From positions 1-40,219 of the forward strand of contig NZ_LMEO01000052.1 in assembly GCF_001426375.1 (NCBI RefSeq): 40,219 nt of DNA, in the 5' to 3' direction. The notes beneath the pieces were generated by a model. That model worked only from the letters and a program-made list of their open reading frames with translations. It ran no database searches and was not told where the DNA came from. Positions 23,705 to 32,936 of the stretch are shown here, one piece after another (position 1 is the first letter of the stretch; every line of letters begins with the position of its first letter). The position numbers and the translations under genes were made by a program. Source of the DNA: Paenibacillus sp. Root444D2. Lineage in GTDB: Bacteria; Bacillota; Bacilli; Paenibacillales; NBRC-103111.

Positions 23705-24745
23705 ATGGATATACATGAAATTCCCATGCATTTAATTGACGAGGATACGGATCAGCCCAGATATCAATTCGATGAAGAGGCGCTCCAAGAATTAATGAAA
23801 AGCATCGAGGAGATTGGCTTGCTTTCTCCGATTAAAGTGAGAACAACGGCTGACAACCGGTACAAAATTATTTACGGGAACCGAAGATATAAAGCTAGCA
23901 AAATGCTAGGACGCCCCACCATGTCCTGTATCGTATCGACCGTAACGGATGAGTTAGAGATTTATTTAGAACAGATTGCGGAGAATCTGACAAGGGAAGG
24001 CTTTTCCCCCATTGAGGAAGCCGAAGCCTTCCACAAACTTATGAATGATTCCAAATTCAGTTCCTCTATTAAATACCTTTCTAGCAAACTTGGCAAACCG
24101 GAAGCTTACATCAAAAACAAATGTGATTTGTTAAAGTTTGGAAACCCAATTAAGAAGCTGATCGTAAGCGGCACAGAAATACGAAAAGACAAGTTGACCG
24201 AAGATCAACTGCTGCCTATCAAAGATTTACCGATCGAGCACCGCGATCCGCTTGCTTTGATTATAGCCAGAGATGAAATGCCTGTCAGTGATGTCAAAAA
24301 GATTGCTCGCATGTTTAAAGATAAAGATATTTCAGAAAGCACCAAAGGGAAGCTTCTCTACAAAACAGGTCATGATCTGGTCGAAACTTGGTCCGTCTTC
24401 CAAAACAACCGAGCAGAACGAGCCAAGCCTGCAGCTGTAAAAGCTCCGACAAAAGTGGAGAAAGCGGAGAAATCCAAGGAAATAGTCTCGGAAAATAAAA
24501 CAGAAATGCCGATACAAAGCGGGCTGCCTGCAGCTTCAATTATCCCAATTACTAGCCCAATTCAAGCTAAACTATTGCAAATGCTTAACGCATTTCCTGC
24601 AACTAGTGATTTTCAAGTTGAAGCCTTAGACGTCGATTCCCAAGATAAAGAACAATTTCTGAATGATCTCAATACCTTAGTCGGTAATTTGGAAAAGCAT
24701 TTGGATGCGTGGAAAAAAGTTAGAGAACTTGCCGTTACCCACTAA
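23705..24745 (+). CDS. orphan ParB/Spo0J-like protein
   Basis: A 346-aa protein of the ParB/RepB/Spo0J type. The N-terminal ParB/Srx fold (residues 5-100) begins with DQPRYQFDEEALQELMKSIEEIGLLSPIKVR and contains a CTPase-type arginine box YGNRRYKA (about 59-66) and ENLTREGFSPIEEAEAF (about 98-114). A helix-turn-helix follows (about 125-150), a central KAEKSKE-rich linker (about 238-265), and a C-terminal helical part that may dimerise. ATG 23705 is chosen over 23699 because GGAG sits 8 nt rather than 2 nt upstream. There is no ParA, no parS-like site recognised here, and no rnpA/gidB-type origin neighbours, so it is not the chromosomal Spo0J. Role may be plasmid-derived, transcriptional or accessory. 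Confidence 0.75.
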   Translation: MDIHEIPMHLIDEDTDQPRYQFDEEALQELMKSIEEIGLLSPIKVRTTADNRYKIIYGNRRYKASKMLGRPTMSCIVSTVTDELEIYLEQIAENLTREGFSPIEEAEAFHKLMNDSKFSSSIKYLSSKLGKPEAYIKNKCDLLKFGNPIKKLIVSGTEIRKDKLTEDQLLPIKDLPIEHRDPLALIIARDEMPVSDVKKIARMFKDKDISESTKGKLLYKTGHDLVETWSVFQNNRAERAKPAAVKAPTKVEKAEKSKEIVSENKTEMPIQSGLPAASIIPITSPIQAKLLQMLNAFPATSDFQVEALDVDSQDKEQFLNDLNTLVGNLEKHLDAWKKVRELAVTH

Positions 24746-24749
24746 CATC

Positions 24750-25271
24750 CTAGTCCAGCAATTCAAGTACTTCAAGCTTCTTCGCATAGCAATGCCTTAG
24801 AAGACCGCCATACATCGGGCGAGTGAATTGAAGTGTGAAGCCTGCTGCTTGTAGGTTTTTCCGACTTATTCCATTGTCAGGATGCACGGTTGCGTAGAGG
24901 TATAACATACGTTGTTCCCGCGCTCGCTGTTCCCTCAAGGCATGAAAATGCCTCTGCAGCCCTTGTCCCCTGACTGATTCATGGACAATAGATCCTTCTA
25001 GAGAAGCAACTCTCGGCAGATCTGCTTCCGGCACTCCAAACTCTCGTCCGAGATTATTGGCACTTAGACCGGGAAATGCAATAACCGTATAAGCAACAAG
25101 CTTTTCGCCTTGAAAAGTGCCATACATCTCCCCCTTATCTTGGACATATTCGTAAAGTGCTTCCAAGCGGTCCATTGAATAAAGCGCGTCAGAAGGAAGA
25201 CGTGACACCACGTCCATCATTAATGCTTGTACTTGCGGTATATCTTGTTGCCATAAACGCCTTATTTCCAA
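24750..25271 (-). CDS. GNAT-family acetyltransferase
   Basis: A 173-aa acetyl-CoA-dependent N-acyltransferase. The acetyl-CoA loop is represented by SIVHESVRGQGLQRHF (about 98-113, the R-G-x-G-x-(A/Q)-like motif). The motif B region (VHPDNGISRKNLQAAGF, about 133-149) is typical of GNATs. The TTG at 25271 has AAGGAGG 8 nt upstream. Last gene of a likely operon with the kinase-like and amidase genes; its stop lies 4 bp from the convergent ParB-like stop with no visible terminator between. Substrate unknown. Confidence 0.83.
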   Translation of the reverse strand: MEIRRLWQQDIPQVQALMMDVVSRLPSDALYSMDRLEALYEYVQDKGEMYGTFQGEKLVAYTVIAFPGLSANNLGREFGVPEADLPRVASLEGSIVHESVRGQGLQRHFHALREQRAREQRMLYLYATVHPDNGISRKNLQAAGFTLQFTRPMYGGLLRHCYAKKLEVLELLD

Positions 25272-25306
25272 GTTATAATCCTCCTTGTGTGCTGCTGATC
25301 AGTAGG

Positions 25307-26293
25307 TTACCATGGGTTGCTGAAACCAAGTCTCATTTCGTCCGTCATTTTCATGAGCTTTAATTTCAATCCTGCATACCATGGTGGCGTATTGGATAGA
25401 TCACTGTCCTCCAAAGCTGTTAAGATTCTTGAAAAGCTATAGAGCTTAGAAAACCTTAGGAACTTTGGAAAGTGTTCTATCATTTGTTTGTCTAATGGAC
25501 ATATCGCCGTATAGCCTCTCAGAAAGCATTCTACCTGATTGCTGGAATCCCTCTCTGTATGATCCAATACGTCAGCAAGAGCTGCAACAATATCCATCGC
25601 ATACCAATGATACATTGCATCATCAAAATCAATAACATGAAATTGCGACTTACTTGCCTGCCAGAAAATGTTATCCTGTTGAAAATCATAATGAATGAGG
25701 CCATAATCATGCTTGGTTTGCTTTAAAGAATAAAGCCAAATCCTCAGGTTATCCAGCTCAATCAAAGCTTCTTTTTCATGTGAATGACGTTCTAATGCCG
25801 CTGCAATATGATCCAGTCCATCTCGCCAATCCTTACGCTTTAATTCTTTAGCAGGTTCATATACCTGTGACCATGCATGCAAGCAGCCAAGTGATTTCCC
25901 CCACGCCTCCATCTGCGAATCGTTCATTTGCTCACAATCTAAACTTTCCCCTTCCGCATCACTGAACACAACACCAATATATCCCCCTTCACTTGTCGTT
26001 ACTCTTTCAACCAGCTTACCCTCGCTAGAATGTATAGGCACAATTGTAGGATAATGAGATGAGGCTAAGTATTTTATGAAATCAAGCTCAGCTTCTACTT
26101 GCTCCAGGGACTGTGCTCCTTCAAAAGAGAACCTCAAAAAGAATTTCTTACCTTTATTTTCAAATCGATATACGAAGTTGGAACTTGCCCGCCAAACTTT
26201 TAATGTTCCTTCCTCGTGCTCCCATAACCGCATGAATGCCTTTGCCACAAGATCATCGGTTAATCCAACGACCATCGTCCTTAGATTCATCAT
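25307..26293 (-). CDS. aminoglycoside-phosphotransferase-fold kinase
   Basis: A 328-aa small-molecule kinase of the APH / homoserine kinase II / choline kinase fold. The nucleotide-binding lobe spans about 30-105 and includes Lys49-Lys50 and RFSFEGA. The catalytic loop is HYDFQQDN (His201, Asp203, Asn208) and the metal site is IDFDD (Asp222). The ATG at 26293 starts 1 nt after the amidase stop, with GAGGT 8 nt upstream. Such proteins phosphorylate antibiotics, homoserine, choline, hydroxy-amino sugars and similar molecules. Sequence alone does not show which. Operon context with an amidase and a GNAT suggests modification of one small molecule. Confidence 0.8.
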   Translation of the reverse strand: MMNLRTMVVGLTDDLVAKAFMRLWEHEEGTLKVWRASSNFVYRFENKGKKFFLRFSFEGAQSLEQVEAELDFIKYLASSHYPTIVPIHSSEGKLVERVTTSEGGYIGVVFSDAEGESLDCEQMNDSQMEAWGKSLGCLHAWSQVYEPAKELKRKDWRDGLDHIAAALERHSHEKEALIELDNLRIWLYSLKQTKHDYGLIHYDFQQDNIFWQASKSQFHVIDFDDAMYHWYAMDIVAALADVLDHTERDSSNQVECFLRGYTAICPLDKQMIEHFPKFLRFSKLYSFSRILTALEDSDLSNTPPWYAGLKLKLMKMTDEMRLGFSNPW

Positions 26294-26294
26294 T

Positions 26295-27800
26295 TTATTC
26301 TACCTCTATTTTTGCAGCTGCTGCTAACTCGGGTTGTATGCGATGTTTCGTCGCCTGCTCAAACCCATAGGCAATTTTAATCAAGGTGGGTTCGCTAAAT
26401 GCTGTTCCTACAAAGGTGATCCCTTGCGGTCCCTTCGTTGTGTACCCGCCTAGTGCAATAATCCCTGTTGCAGCATACCCTCCAGGTACAGTAATCGATG
26501 GGTAACCGGCTCTTGCCGCAAGATCTGCCCCACCCTCAGCCCCTAGAAATAAGAGTGCATCCAGGTGGTGCTCTTCTAATGCATAATCAATCCCCTGCTC
26601 ACGCGACATCTCTTTATCTTTCTTTTTGCTGTCTAAATAGGTTTGTTCCGTTAGTGTCCCGCTCGTTTCCTCTGACCAAATTAAAGTTCCTTGCCCATAT
26701 TTCAGTGCTTGATTTGCATGTGCATCATTGTAGGCAATGACATCAGCGAGAGAATGAACGGGAATCTCGCCAGACAACTGGGCTAAATAATCATTCAAGT
26801 CTTTCTTAAATTCATACCTCATGACATTGCCATCCCAAGGCGTCTGCTCGCACGGAAGCTCAACTGGATCAACGATTGTCGCACCATTTTGTTTCAAAAC
26901 GGCGATAGCCGCCTCTACAATATCAAGCCGAGCCTTGTCTAATTCTTGATAATAAAATCTCGGGATCCCTATTCTAGCTTGCTGGAGATAATTGGCGTCT
27001 AAAAATGAGCTGTAGTCTTGGAAAGAACGCCCTTTACTCGCTAACGTCTCAACATCACGCTCATCTATGTTAGTCAAAGCGCCGAGCAAAATCGCTGCAT
27101 CGCTGACCGTTCTTGCTATAGGCCCCGCTGTGTCCTGACTATGAGCAATGGGGATGATGCCCGTTCGGCTAACTAGTCCAATCGTTGGCTTAATGCCAAC
27201 TAAGCTATTCTGACTAGAAGGGCTGATGATAGAGCCCGATGTTTCCGTTCCAATCGCTGCTGCTGTTAGATTCGCTGCCGTGGCCGCTGCTGAACCTGAG
27301 CTTGAACCGCCTACGAATAATTCGCCAGGGCCGTAAGGATTTAAAGTGAGACCACCTCTTGAGCTATAGCCCGCCCAAATATCACCTGACATGTAGCCTG
27401 CCCATTCGGTCATATTCGTTTTACCCAGCAGCACAGCTCCCGCCGCTCGAAGCTGTGCCGCCACGAAAGAATCGGCTGCCGCGAAGGATTCTGCTAATGC
27501 GATAGAACCGGCGCTAGTATGCATACGATCGTGTGTATCGATATTGTCCTTCAACAGAATAGGGATACCATGCAGGAATCCACGACTGCCCTTCACTATT
27601 CGTTCTTCATCTAAAGCTTTGGCTATGTTGATAGCGTCTGAATTTACTTCTAGAATGGTATTTAATATGGAGTCGTACTTTTCTATGCGAGTTAGATATA
27701 TATGAACCAATTGTTCCGAAGTAACCCTACCTGTACTCATTGCATGCTGCATACTTGCTATATCTGCTTCTATGATCCATTTCTCCAACTCATTTTCCAT
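26295..27800 (-). CDS. amidase-signature-family amidase
   Basis: A 501-aa hydrolase of the amidase signature family (GatA/fatty-acid-amide-hydrolase fold). The catalytic Ser-cisSer-Lys set is visible: Lys84 in LLKDNIDT, cis-Ser in GGSSSGSAAA (about 164-173) and the nucleophile Ser190 in TETSGSI. The ATG 27800 has AGAAGGAG 8 nt upstream. First gene of the operon, directly followed by the kinase-like gene. It is not GatA of the tRNA amidotransferase by context, because no GatB or GatC lies nearby. Probably releases ammonia or an amine from a small amide. The promoter lies in 27801-27900 but is not clear to me. Confidence 0.88.
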   Translation of the reverse strand: MENELEKWIIEADIASMQHAMSTGRVTSEQLVHIYLTRIEKYDSILNTILEVNSDAINIAKALDEERIVKGSRGFLHGIPILLKDNIDTHDRMHTSAGSIALAESFAAADSFVAAQLRAAGAVLLGKTNMTEWAGYMSGDIWAGYSSRGGLTLNPYGPGELFVGGSSSGSAAATAANLTAAAIGTETSGSIISPSSQNSLVGIKPTIGLVSRTGIIPIAHSQDTAGPIARTVSDAAILLGALTNIDERDVETLASKGRSFQDYSSFLDANYLQQARIGIPRFYYQELDKARLDIVEAAIAVLKQNGATIVDPVELPCEQTPWDGNVMRYEFKKDLNDYLAQLSGEIPVHSLADVIAYNDAHANQALKYGQGTLIWSEETSGTLTEQTYLDSKKKDKEMSREQGIDYALEEHHLDALLFLGAEGGADLAARAGYPSITVPGGYAATGIIALGGYTTKGPQGITFVGTAFSEPTLIKIAYGFEQATKHRIQPELAAAAKIEVE

Positions 27801-28127
27801 TCGTCAATCTCCTTCTAGATATCAGTCTTATTAACACTGTTCTCTGTAGGGTATGAAGTTCCTGTATGTGTACGTTGGGGATTTTAGTTATAGTTATTTT
27901 TGATTAAATTGCTATCGCTTTACATTAGAAGGACAACTTGTACATGTGTAGTGTCGCACGCTTTGTTCATCGTATTGGGGATTGCTTCTGTTGATGATCG
28001 CTGCCGCTGGGGATTAGGTTGGTTTTCGAGTCTAACTCAGTCATTACCAAACTTAAGCTCGGAAAACAACTTCTCAGATTACCTATTACAACCTTAACAT
28101 GGTTTTCGCTTACTTTAAGCTCAGCTG
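27801..28127. other. intergenic stretch with no supported gene
   Basis: The 327 bases upstream of the amidase hold an A/T-rich part but no convincing promoter or ribosome site. A 65-codon frame on the plus strand (27900-28097) begins with TTG without a ribosome site and is not accepted. Confidence 0.5.
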
Positions 28128-28654
28128 TAAGCATGTTTTTCATCGTTATGGAGGGTTTTCAAGCATTCCCCTTACTCAAACGATGAAATTTATCGTTTGA
28201 GACTTCACTTTTGTGGATGATGAGCACCTTTCTCGGATATAAGAATGTTTTTCATCGCTATAGAGGAATTTTCGAGCATTCACCTTACTCTAACGATGAA
28301 TTTCATCGTTTCAGACTTCACTTTTGTGGATGATGAGCCCCATTCTCGGTTGTAAGCATGTTTTTCATCGCTATGGAGGTGTTTTCGAGCATTCACCTTA
28401 CTCTAACGATGAATTTCATCGTTAGAGACTTCATTTTGTGGATGATGAGCACCTTTCTCGGATATAAGAATGTTTTTCATCGCTATGGAGGTGTTTTCGA
28501 GCATTCACCTTACTCTAACGATGAATTTCATCGTTAGAGACTTCATTTTTGTGGATAATGATCATCTTTCCCGGTTATAAGCATGTTTTTCATTGTTATG
28601 GACGTGTTTTCGAGCATTCCCATACTCTAACGATGAATTTCATCGTTTGAGACC
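28128..28654. repeat. satellite-like array of five ~112-bp direct repeats
   Basis: Units start at 28128, 28240, 28353, 28465 and 28578 (spacings 112, 113, 112, 113); the last is partial. Odd units begin TAAGCATG, even units TAAGAATG, and their flanks also alternate, so the true period is a 225-bp dimer. Each unit contains TTTTTCATCG(C/T)TATGGA, a conserved TTCGAGCATTC block, and a hairpin of the form CTC(T/A)AACGAT-N7-ATCGTT(A/T)GAG. It has no spacers, open frame or transposase. It lies between the amidase operon and the terminator of the PhyH gene. Function unknown. Confidence 0.9.
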
Positions 28655-28723
28655 AGTTGACCACGCCAACAGTCGTAGCGTGATCTGATACTTGCCCGTT
28701 AGGGCCAACGCTCATTATAAAAT

Positions 28724-28764
28724 AAGCTAACCTTCTCCAGCCTTGGCTGTAAAAAAGTTAGCTT
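28724..28764 (-). terminator. terminator of the PhyH gene
   Basis: AAGCTAAC (28724-28731) pairs with GTTAGCTT (28757-28764), and CAGCC/GGCTG inside. On the minus strand it is followed by ATTTTATAATG. It lies about 22 nt after the PhyH stop. Confidence 0.75.
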
Positions 28765-28785
28765 TCTTCTTCTCTGTGTTCTTAT

Positions 28786-29538
28786 CTAGTACAACGGAAA
28801 TTTTTCTCTCAAATCTTCCCTCTGAGTAACAAACGAATCCTCGCGAATGTAATGACAAACATAGGAACGTCGCCAACGGTCCTTGCTTCGATTCTTATTG
28901 GACGAATGGATGAGCAGCTCACTAAAGAATAGGATATCTCCTTTTTCCATCTCGACTGGGATCTGCTTGCTAAGGTCTGCGCCTTCTGTCTCGTCAGTCC
29001 ATGATTCGTGCTCTTCAATATTTTTCACCGCGCCGTGAGGCAGCAGCCCAAGCTTGTGCGTGCCAGGGATGACCCAGAGGCATCCATTTTCGATATCGAC
29101 AACTTCTTCCAAAGCGATCCAAGCAGCGATCATCGTCATGGGATCATTCTTAATGTAGTAGTAATCCTGATGCGAAGCTTGTCCCGGTGAACCTGGTTCC
29201 TTGTAAAAGTACATACTTTGCACACAGTTAGCCTCTTTGCCCATTAATTGAGCTAGTGCACCTCGGATGATGGGAAGCTTCATCATTTGGCGAGAAAAGC
29301 TGTCATGCTTATGCGGATTAAACAACCGCAGGGAGAATTTCTTGCTTTCTTCACAGGCTGCCCAATTCGGTATTTCCGCTTGGTTACGAATATCATAAAT
29401 GTGTCCATTAAAGGCATCAATGAGATCGCTGCTGCAGCCTTTCTTAATAAGCAAATACCCATCTCTTTCGAACTGCTCATATTGCTCTTCCGTGATAGGT
29501 AACATACGATCTTTTTTCTTAACAAACATGGCAGCCAT
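28786..29538 (-). CDS. phytanoyl-CoA-dioxygenase-family oxygenase (PhyH)
   Basis: A 250-aa Fe(II)/2-oxoglutarate oxygenase of the PhyH type. The iron triad is visible as SHQDYYY (His123, Asp125) and LIHSSNKN (His211); the 2-oxoglutarate-binding Arg is probably RRS (Arg223/224). GTHKLGLLPHG (159-169) is a typical PhyH active-site loop. The ATG at 29538 has GGAG 5 nt upstream and a second ATG three codons later is also possible; the frame start at 29604 has no site. It lies between a kinase gene and a repeat array. PhyH proteins hydroxylate many small substrates (lipids, amino acids, antibiotics), so the substrate is unknown. Confidence 0.83.
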   Translation of the reverse strand: MAAMFVKKKDRMLPITEEQYEQFERDGYLLIKKGCSSDLIDAFNGHIYDIRNQAEIPNWAACEESKKFSLRLFNPHKHDSFSRQMMKLPIIRGALAQLMGKEANCVQSMYFYKEPGSPGQASHQDYYYIKNDPMTMIAAWIALEEVVDIENGCLWVIPGTHKLGLLPHGAVKNIEEHESWTDETEGADLSKQIPVEMEKGDILFFSELLIHSSNKNRSKDRWRRSYVCHYIREDSFVTQREDLREKFPLY

Positions 29539-29656
29539 CCCCTCTCCTGTTTGTGAAAGTAATAGTCTTACCTTCATCATACTGCCGAGGTCACCACTCA
29601 ACAATGGCTGGAATTATCACGTTTGTATCTGAAATTGATATAAGCAGTTCCATTTG

Positions 29657-32600
29657 CTAAGAGGCTACACTTGGGATAAATGTGGTAATACGCTTTATTT
29701 CCTCTGCTACTTCGATGAGCTGATCATGAAAATCATCTTTTTGCAAAATGGCAAGTTCCAGATAACTTGCAGCTTCATGTAAACGATTTGCGGAAATACT
29801 TCCGGCAACTCCGATAAGTGTGTGTATAGCCCTTTTGACAGCCTTCCAATCCTCATCAAGGATACTCTGCGTTAATTGCTCGGCAAAAGTTGTATAATTT
29901 TTCTTGAACAACTGAAGCATGACGATTAGAATACTTTCTTTTCCTTCTAGTCGGGCAAGTGCAGCTTGCCAATCTATCGCTTCAATATGCTTATAAAAAT
30001 CGATTGCGTTCGTCTGACTAGCCTCTATGGAAGTAGATGGTTCTATCCATTTACTAATCACACTAAAGAGACGCTTTATATCCAAAGGCTTACTAATGAC
30101 GTCATTCATGCCGTAACGGATATAATCTTCATGATCCTGTTTAACAACGTTGGCCGTCAGTCCGATGATGGGTATTTTCTTATAGTTGGGGATTTGACGA
30201 ATGTGCGCTGTCGCTTCAACGCCATCCATGATCGGCATGTGAATATCCATCAAAATCAAGTCGTATTGGCCGATTTCGAGTTTTTCAATGGCTTCTTGGC
30301 CATTTTCCGCTACCGTGATCTCAAACCCATGCTCTATTAGAAACTCCAAGGCAACCTGCTGATTAATTTCGTTATCCTCCACGAGAAGAATTCGCCCTTT
30401 CTTGCTAGGGCTGGAGGACTTGGTCTGCAAAGGCCTGCCGCTTCTTGGAGATCGGTTATGCGGATTGAAGAGGGATTCCAACGTTTGATATAGATCTAGA
30501 CGGCAAATCGGTTTAACCATGACGGCATCAGGTCTCGCGCTTATTGGAAGTTTCAGCATTTCTTCTTTGCCAAGCGGCGAAGTTAAGCATACAACAAGCG
30601 TCCGATCTCTTTGGATCGACTCAATAAATGTGTTCCATGTATCTATGCCATACATATCTTCAATTTCCATATCAAGCAGGATACAATCGTACTTGTCGTC
30701 ATCGGTTCCTAACGTCTTCATCTGTTCAAACATAGCTTTCCAGGAAGGCACTTCCGAAACGATTAAGGCGAACGACTCCAAAGTGTCCCGTAAGCTGCTG
30801 CGCATCAGGGGATGATCTTCGACCAGCAAAACTTGATACGCCATATGATCTTTCGTTAAATCCCATTCATCTGGATCAGCGAGTTCTATGACTTGAAAAG
30901 GCAGTGTAAATTTAAATCTGCTTCCTTTACCCTCTACACTCTCAGCTGCTAAAGACCCGCCCATAAGCCCAATCAAATGCTGGCTGATCGTAAGTCCCAG
31001 TCCAGTTCCCCCATATTCACGGCTTATAGATCCATCTGCCTGAGAAAAAGGATCAAAAATAAAGGCTAAACGATCTGGAGATATACCTATTCCACTATCC
31101 TCTACGGTAAAGCTAAGCATGATTTCTTCTTTGGACGTGTGTGGTTCCAACTCAATTTGGAGCATCACATAGCCCTCTGAAGTAAATTTGATCGCATTGC
31201 TGCAAAGATTAAGCAGTACTTGCTTCAGTCTCAGCGGATCCCCGAGAATATGGTTGGGTAGTTCAGCGGCTGTATTAAAAATAAGCTCGATTTGGCGACT
31301 ATCGGATAAGACACTCAGAATACTGGCGAGATCCTTGAGAAGCTCATCTAACTGAAAGCCGGTACGTTCAACTTCGAGTTTTCCCGCTTCTACTTTGGAA
31401 AGGTCAAGAACATCATTAATAATGCCAAGCAGTGTATGGGATGAAGATGTTATTTTATGTAGATAATCCTTTTGATGGTCGGAGAGTAAGGTTTTCCCGA
31501 GAAGTTGAGAAAGGCCAATGATACCGTTCAAGGGAGTTCTAATTTCGTGGCTCATTTTGGCAATAAATTGACTTTTGGCTTGGTTCGCTTGATCGGCGGC
31601 ATGCCGCATGGTTACTTCTGTGAAATCGTGCACCGTTCCAACAATACCTTCCAATTCGCCACTCGCATCATGGCAGACCGAAAGCGTGACACAATAATCT
31701 CGAAGAACACCCGTAGAGGACGGAATGCTCATTTCAAAACGTACATTACCACCATTCAGAATAACTTCTTGGAAATGAGAATCCCAACGAATTTGCTCCG
31801 CTTCCGGGAGAAATTCGGTTATTTTTTTGCCTAACATGTCCGCAGCTGTCGCATGGGTCATTAGGGAAACAATTTGATTCACAGAGGTAATCTCGCCTTC
31901 CTTCGTGAACCCAAGAATTCCTTCCTGTGAATTCTCAACGAGGATACGATAACGTGCTTCACTCTCCTGAATACGCCGCTCTGCTGCTGTTCTCTCTGTA
32001 ATATCTGTCGTAGAGCCGATGATCTCCACCACCTGCTCACCTTCAAATATAGGCTGTAAAGTTGTAAAGGCGATCTTGCCCATTATTTGATTCTCAAAAG
32101 CAACTTTGTTCCCTTTCCACGCTTCTTCGAATTTCCCAACTATAAAGGTTGTGAATTCAGTAGTAAAACCTTTGATGGATTGCATATTTCTACCTAATAA
32201 ATCTTGTGGATGTAGTCCGAGATTTCGTAACAACCGGCCATCAACCATCGAATAAATGAATTGATTATGAATTTTCTTAAGTTTAAATGTAATGCCGGGC
32301 TGCAGCCGAAGAATATCCATTAGCTCTTGTTGGATATGACTTACTTGACTCCTTAGCTCCTCTGCCTTTAAGAAATAGCGGATTAGCGCTGCTGCGAATA
32401 AGCCCCCTCCCAAATGCAGAAGTAAAGCTGGAATGACTAGCTGGGCAACAGGAATATGATAGATGAGTACCATATCAACGAACAAAACGCTGATAGGACA
32501 CATAATTAAAAATGTCCATTTTCTCCAATAACCTTGAACGAAATGATTGGTTAGTGCGGTTCCAGCAAATATGAGCAGACCCAATGTTGTGATTCGAAAG

Positions 32601-32905
32601 AAAACAGAAGGATCTATCATCGTCCTGCCAATAATCATAATCATCGTGGCAATAAAACCAGAAATTCCTCCACCAATGAATGTAGCCATCAGAATGGCAA
32701 TCGCTTTTAAATCCAATATATGTCTTGCAGTAACATGTACGCCAAGAAAAGTCAGAATGACGCCATAGATCCCATGCATCAGACCTGCTATTAGGCGATA
32801 TTTCCATCTTGATGCGGCTTTTAATCTAGGAGAATAGAAAATCTCGATAGACAAGAAAATAAAAACAGCCAGTATCGAGAAATTGTTCAGTAGATCTTTG
32901 AGCAC
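29657..32905 (-). CDS. hybrid sensor kinase, LytS-like TM domain, two REC and HPt
   Basis: A 1082-aa phosphorelay kinase. Residues 5-180 form about six hydrophobic segments resembling the 5TMR LYT sensor. PAS domains lie at about 198-305 and 316-432. HisKA has His453 (MSHEIRTPLN). The ATPase domain shows N box NLCSNAIKF, DSGIGI, F box FDPFSQ and GGTGLGL. REC1 has Asp745 and REC2 has Asp887 with VSKPLD. The HPt domain has His1028 (RAIHTLIGVAGS), where the family's usual Lys after HTL is Ile. GTG 32905 follows GAGGTG by 7 nt. The OmpR regulator gene lies 31 nt upstream in the same operon. A full intramolecular relay (H-D-H-D) is possible. REC1 is more diverged than REC2. Signal unknown. Confidence 0.9.
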   Translation of the reverse strand: MLKDLLNNFSILAVFIFLSIEIFYSPRLKAASRWKYRLIAGLMHGIYGVILTFLGVHVTARHILDLKAIAILMATFIGGGISGFIATMIMIIGRTMIDPSVFFRITTLGLLIFAGTALTNHFVQGYWRKWTFLIMCPISVLFVDMVLIYHIPVAQLVIPALLLHLGGGLFAAALIRYFLKAEELRSQVSHIQQELMDILRLQPGITFKLKKIHNQFIYSMVDGRLLRNLGLHPQDLLGRNMQSIKGFTTEFTTFIVGKFEEAWKGNKVAFENQIMGKIAFTTLQPIFEGEQVVEIIGSTTDITERTAAERRIQESEARYRILVENSQEGILGFTKEGEITSVNQIVSLMTHATAADMLGKKITEFLPEAEQIRWDSHFQEVILNGGNVRFEMSIPSSTGVLRDYCVTLSVCHDASGELEGIVGTVHDFTEVTMRHAADQANQAKSQFIAKMSHEIRTPLNGIIGLSQLLGKTLLSDHQKDYLHKITSSSHTLLGIINDVLDLSKVEAGKLEVERTGFQLDELLKDLASILSVLSDSRQIELIFNTAAELPNHILGDPLRLKQVLLNLCSNAIKFTSEGYVMLQIELEPHTSKEEIMLSFTVEDSGIGISPDRLAFIFDPFSQADGSISREYGGTGLGLTISQHLIGLMGGSLAAESVEGKGSRFKFTLPFQVIELADPDEWDLTKDHMAYQVLLVEDHPLMRSSLRDTLESFALIVSEVPSWKAMFEQMKTLGTDDDKYDCILLDMEIEDMYGIDTWNTFIESIQRDRTLVVCLTSPLGKEEMLKLPISARPDAVMVKPICRLDLYQTLESLFNPHNRSPRSGRPLQTKSSSPSKKGRILLVEDNEINQQVALEFLIEHGFEITVAENGQEAIEKLEIGQYDLILMDIHMPIMDGVEATAHIRQIPNYKKIPIIGLTANVVKQDHEDYIRYGMNDVISKPLDIKRLFSVISKWIEPSTSIEASQTNAIDFYKHIEAIDWQAALARLEGKESILIVMLQLFKKNYTTFAEQLTQSILDEDWKAVKRAIHTLIGVAGSISANRLHEAASYLELAILQKDDFHDQLIEVAEEIKRITTFIPSVAS

Positions 32906-32936
32906 TGCTATTCACCTCATCGCATAATTACACACC

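Noticed and set aside
23699..24745. Chromosomal Spo0J/ParB of the replication origin
   Set aside because: No ParA, gidB or rnpA neighbours, and no parS palindrome recognised nearby.
26295..27800. GatA subunit of the tRNA-dependent amidotransferase
   Set aside because: No gatB or gatC beside it; the operon holds a kinase-like and a GNAT gene.
27900..28097. 65-codon plus-strand ORF
   Set aside because: TTG start without ribosome site, Cys/Arg-rich unnatural composition, in a non-coding stretch.
28128..28654. CRISPR array
   Set aside because: Repeats are directly adjacent 112-113 bp units without unique spacers, and there are no cas genes.
28128..28654. Insertion sequence or transposon remnant
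   Set aside because: No transposase frame, no terminal inverted repeats with target duplication that I can see.
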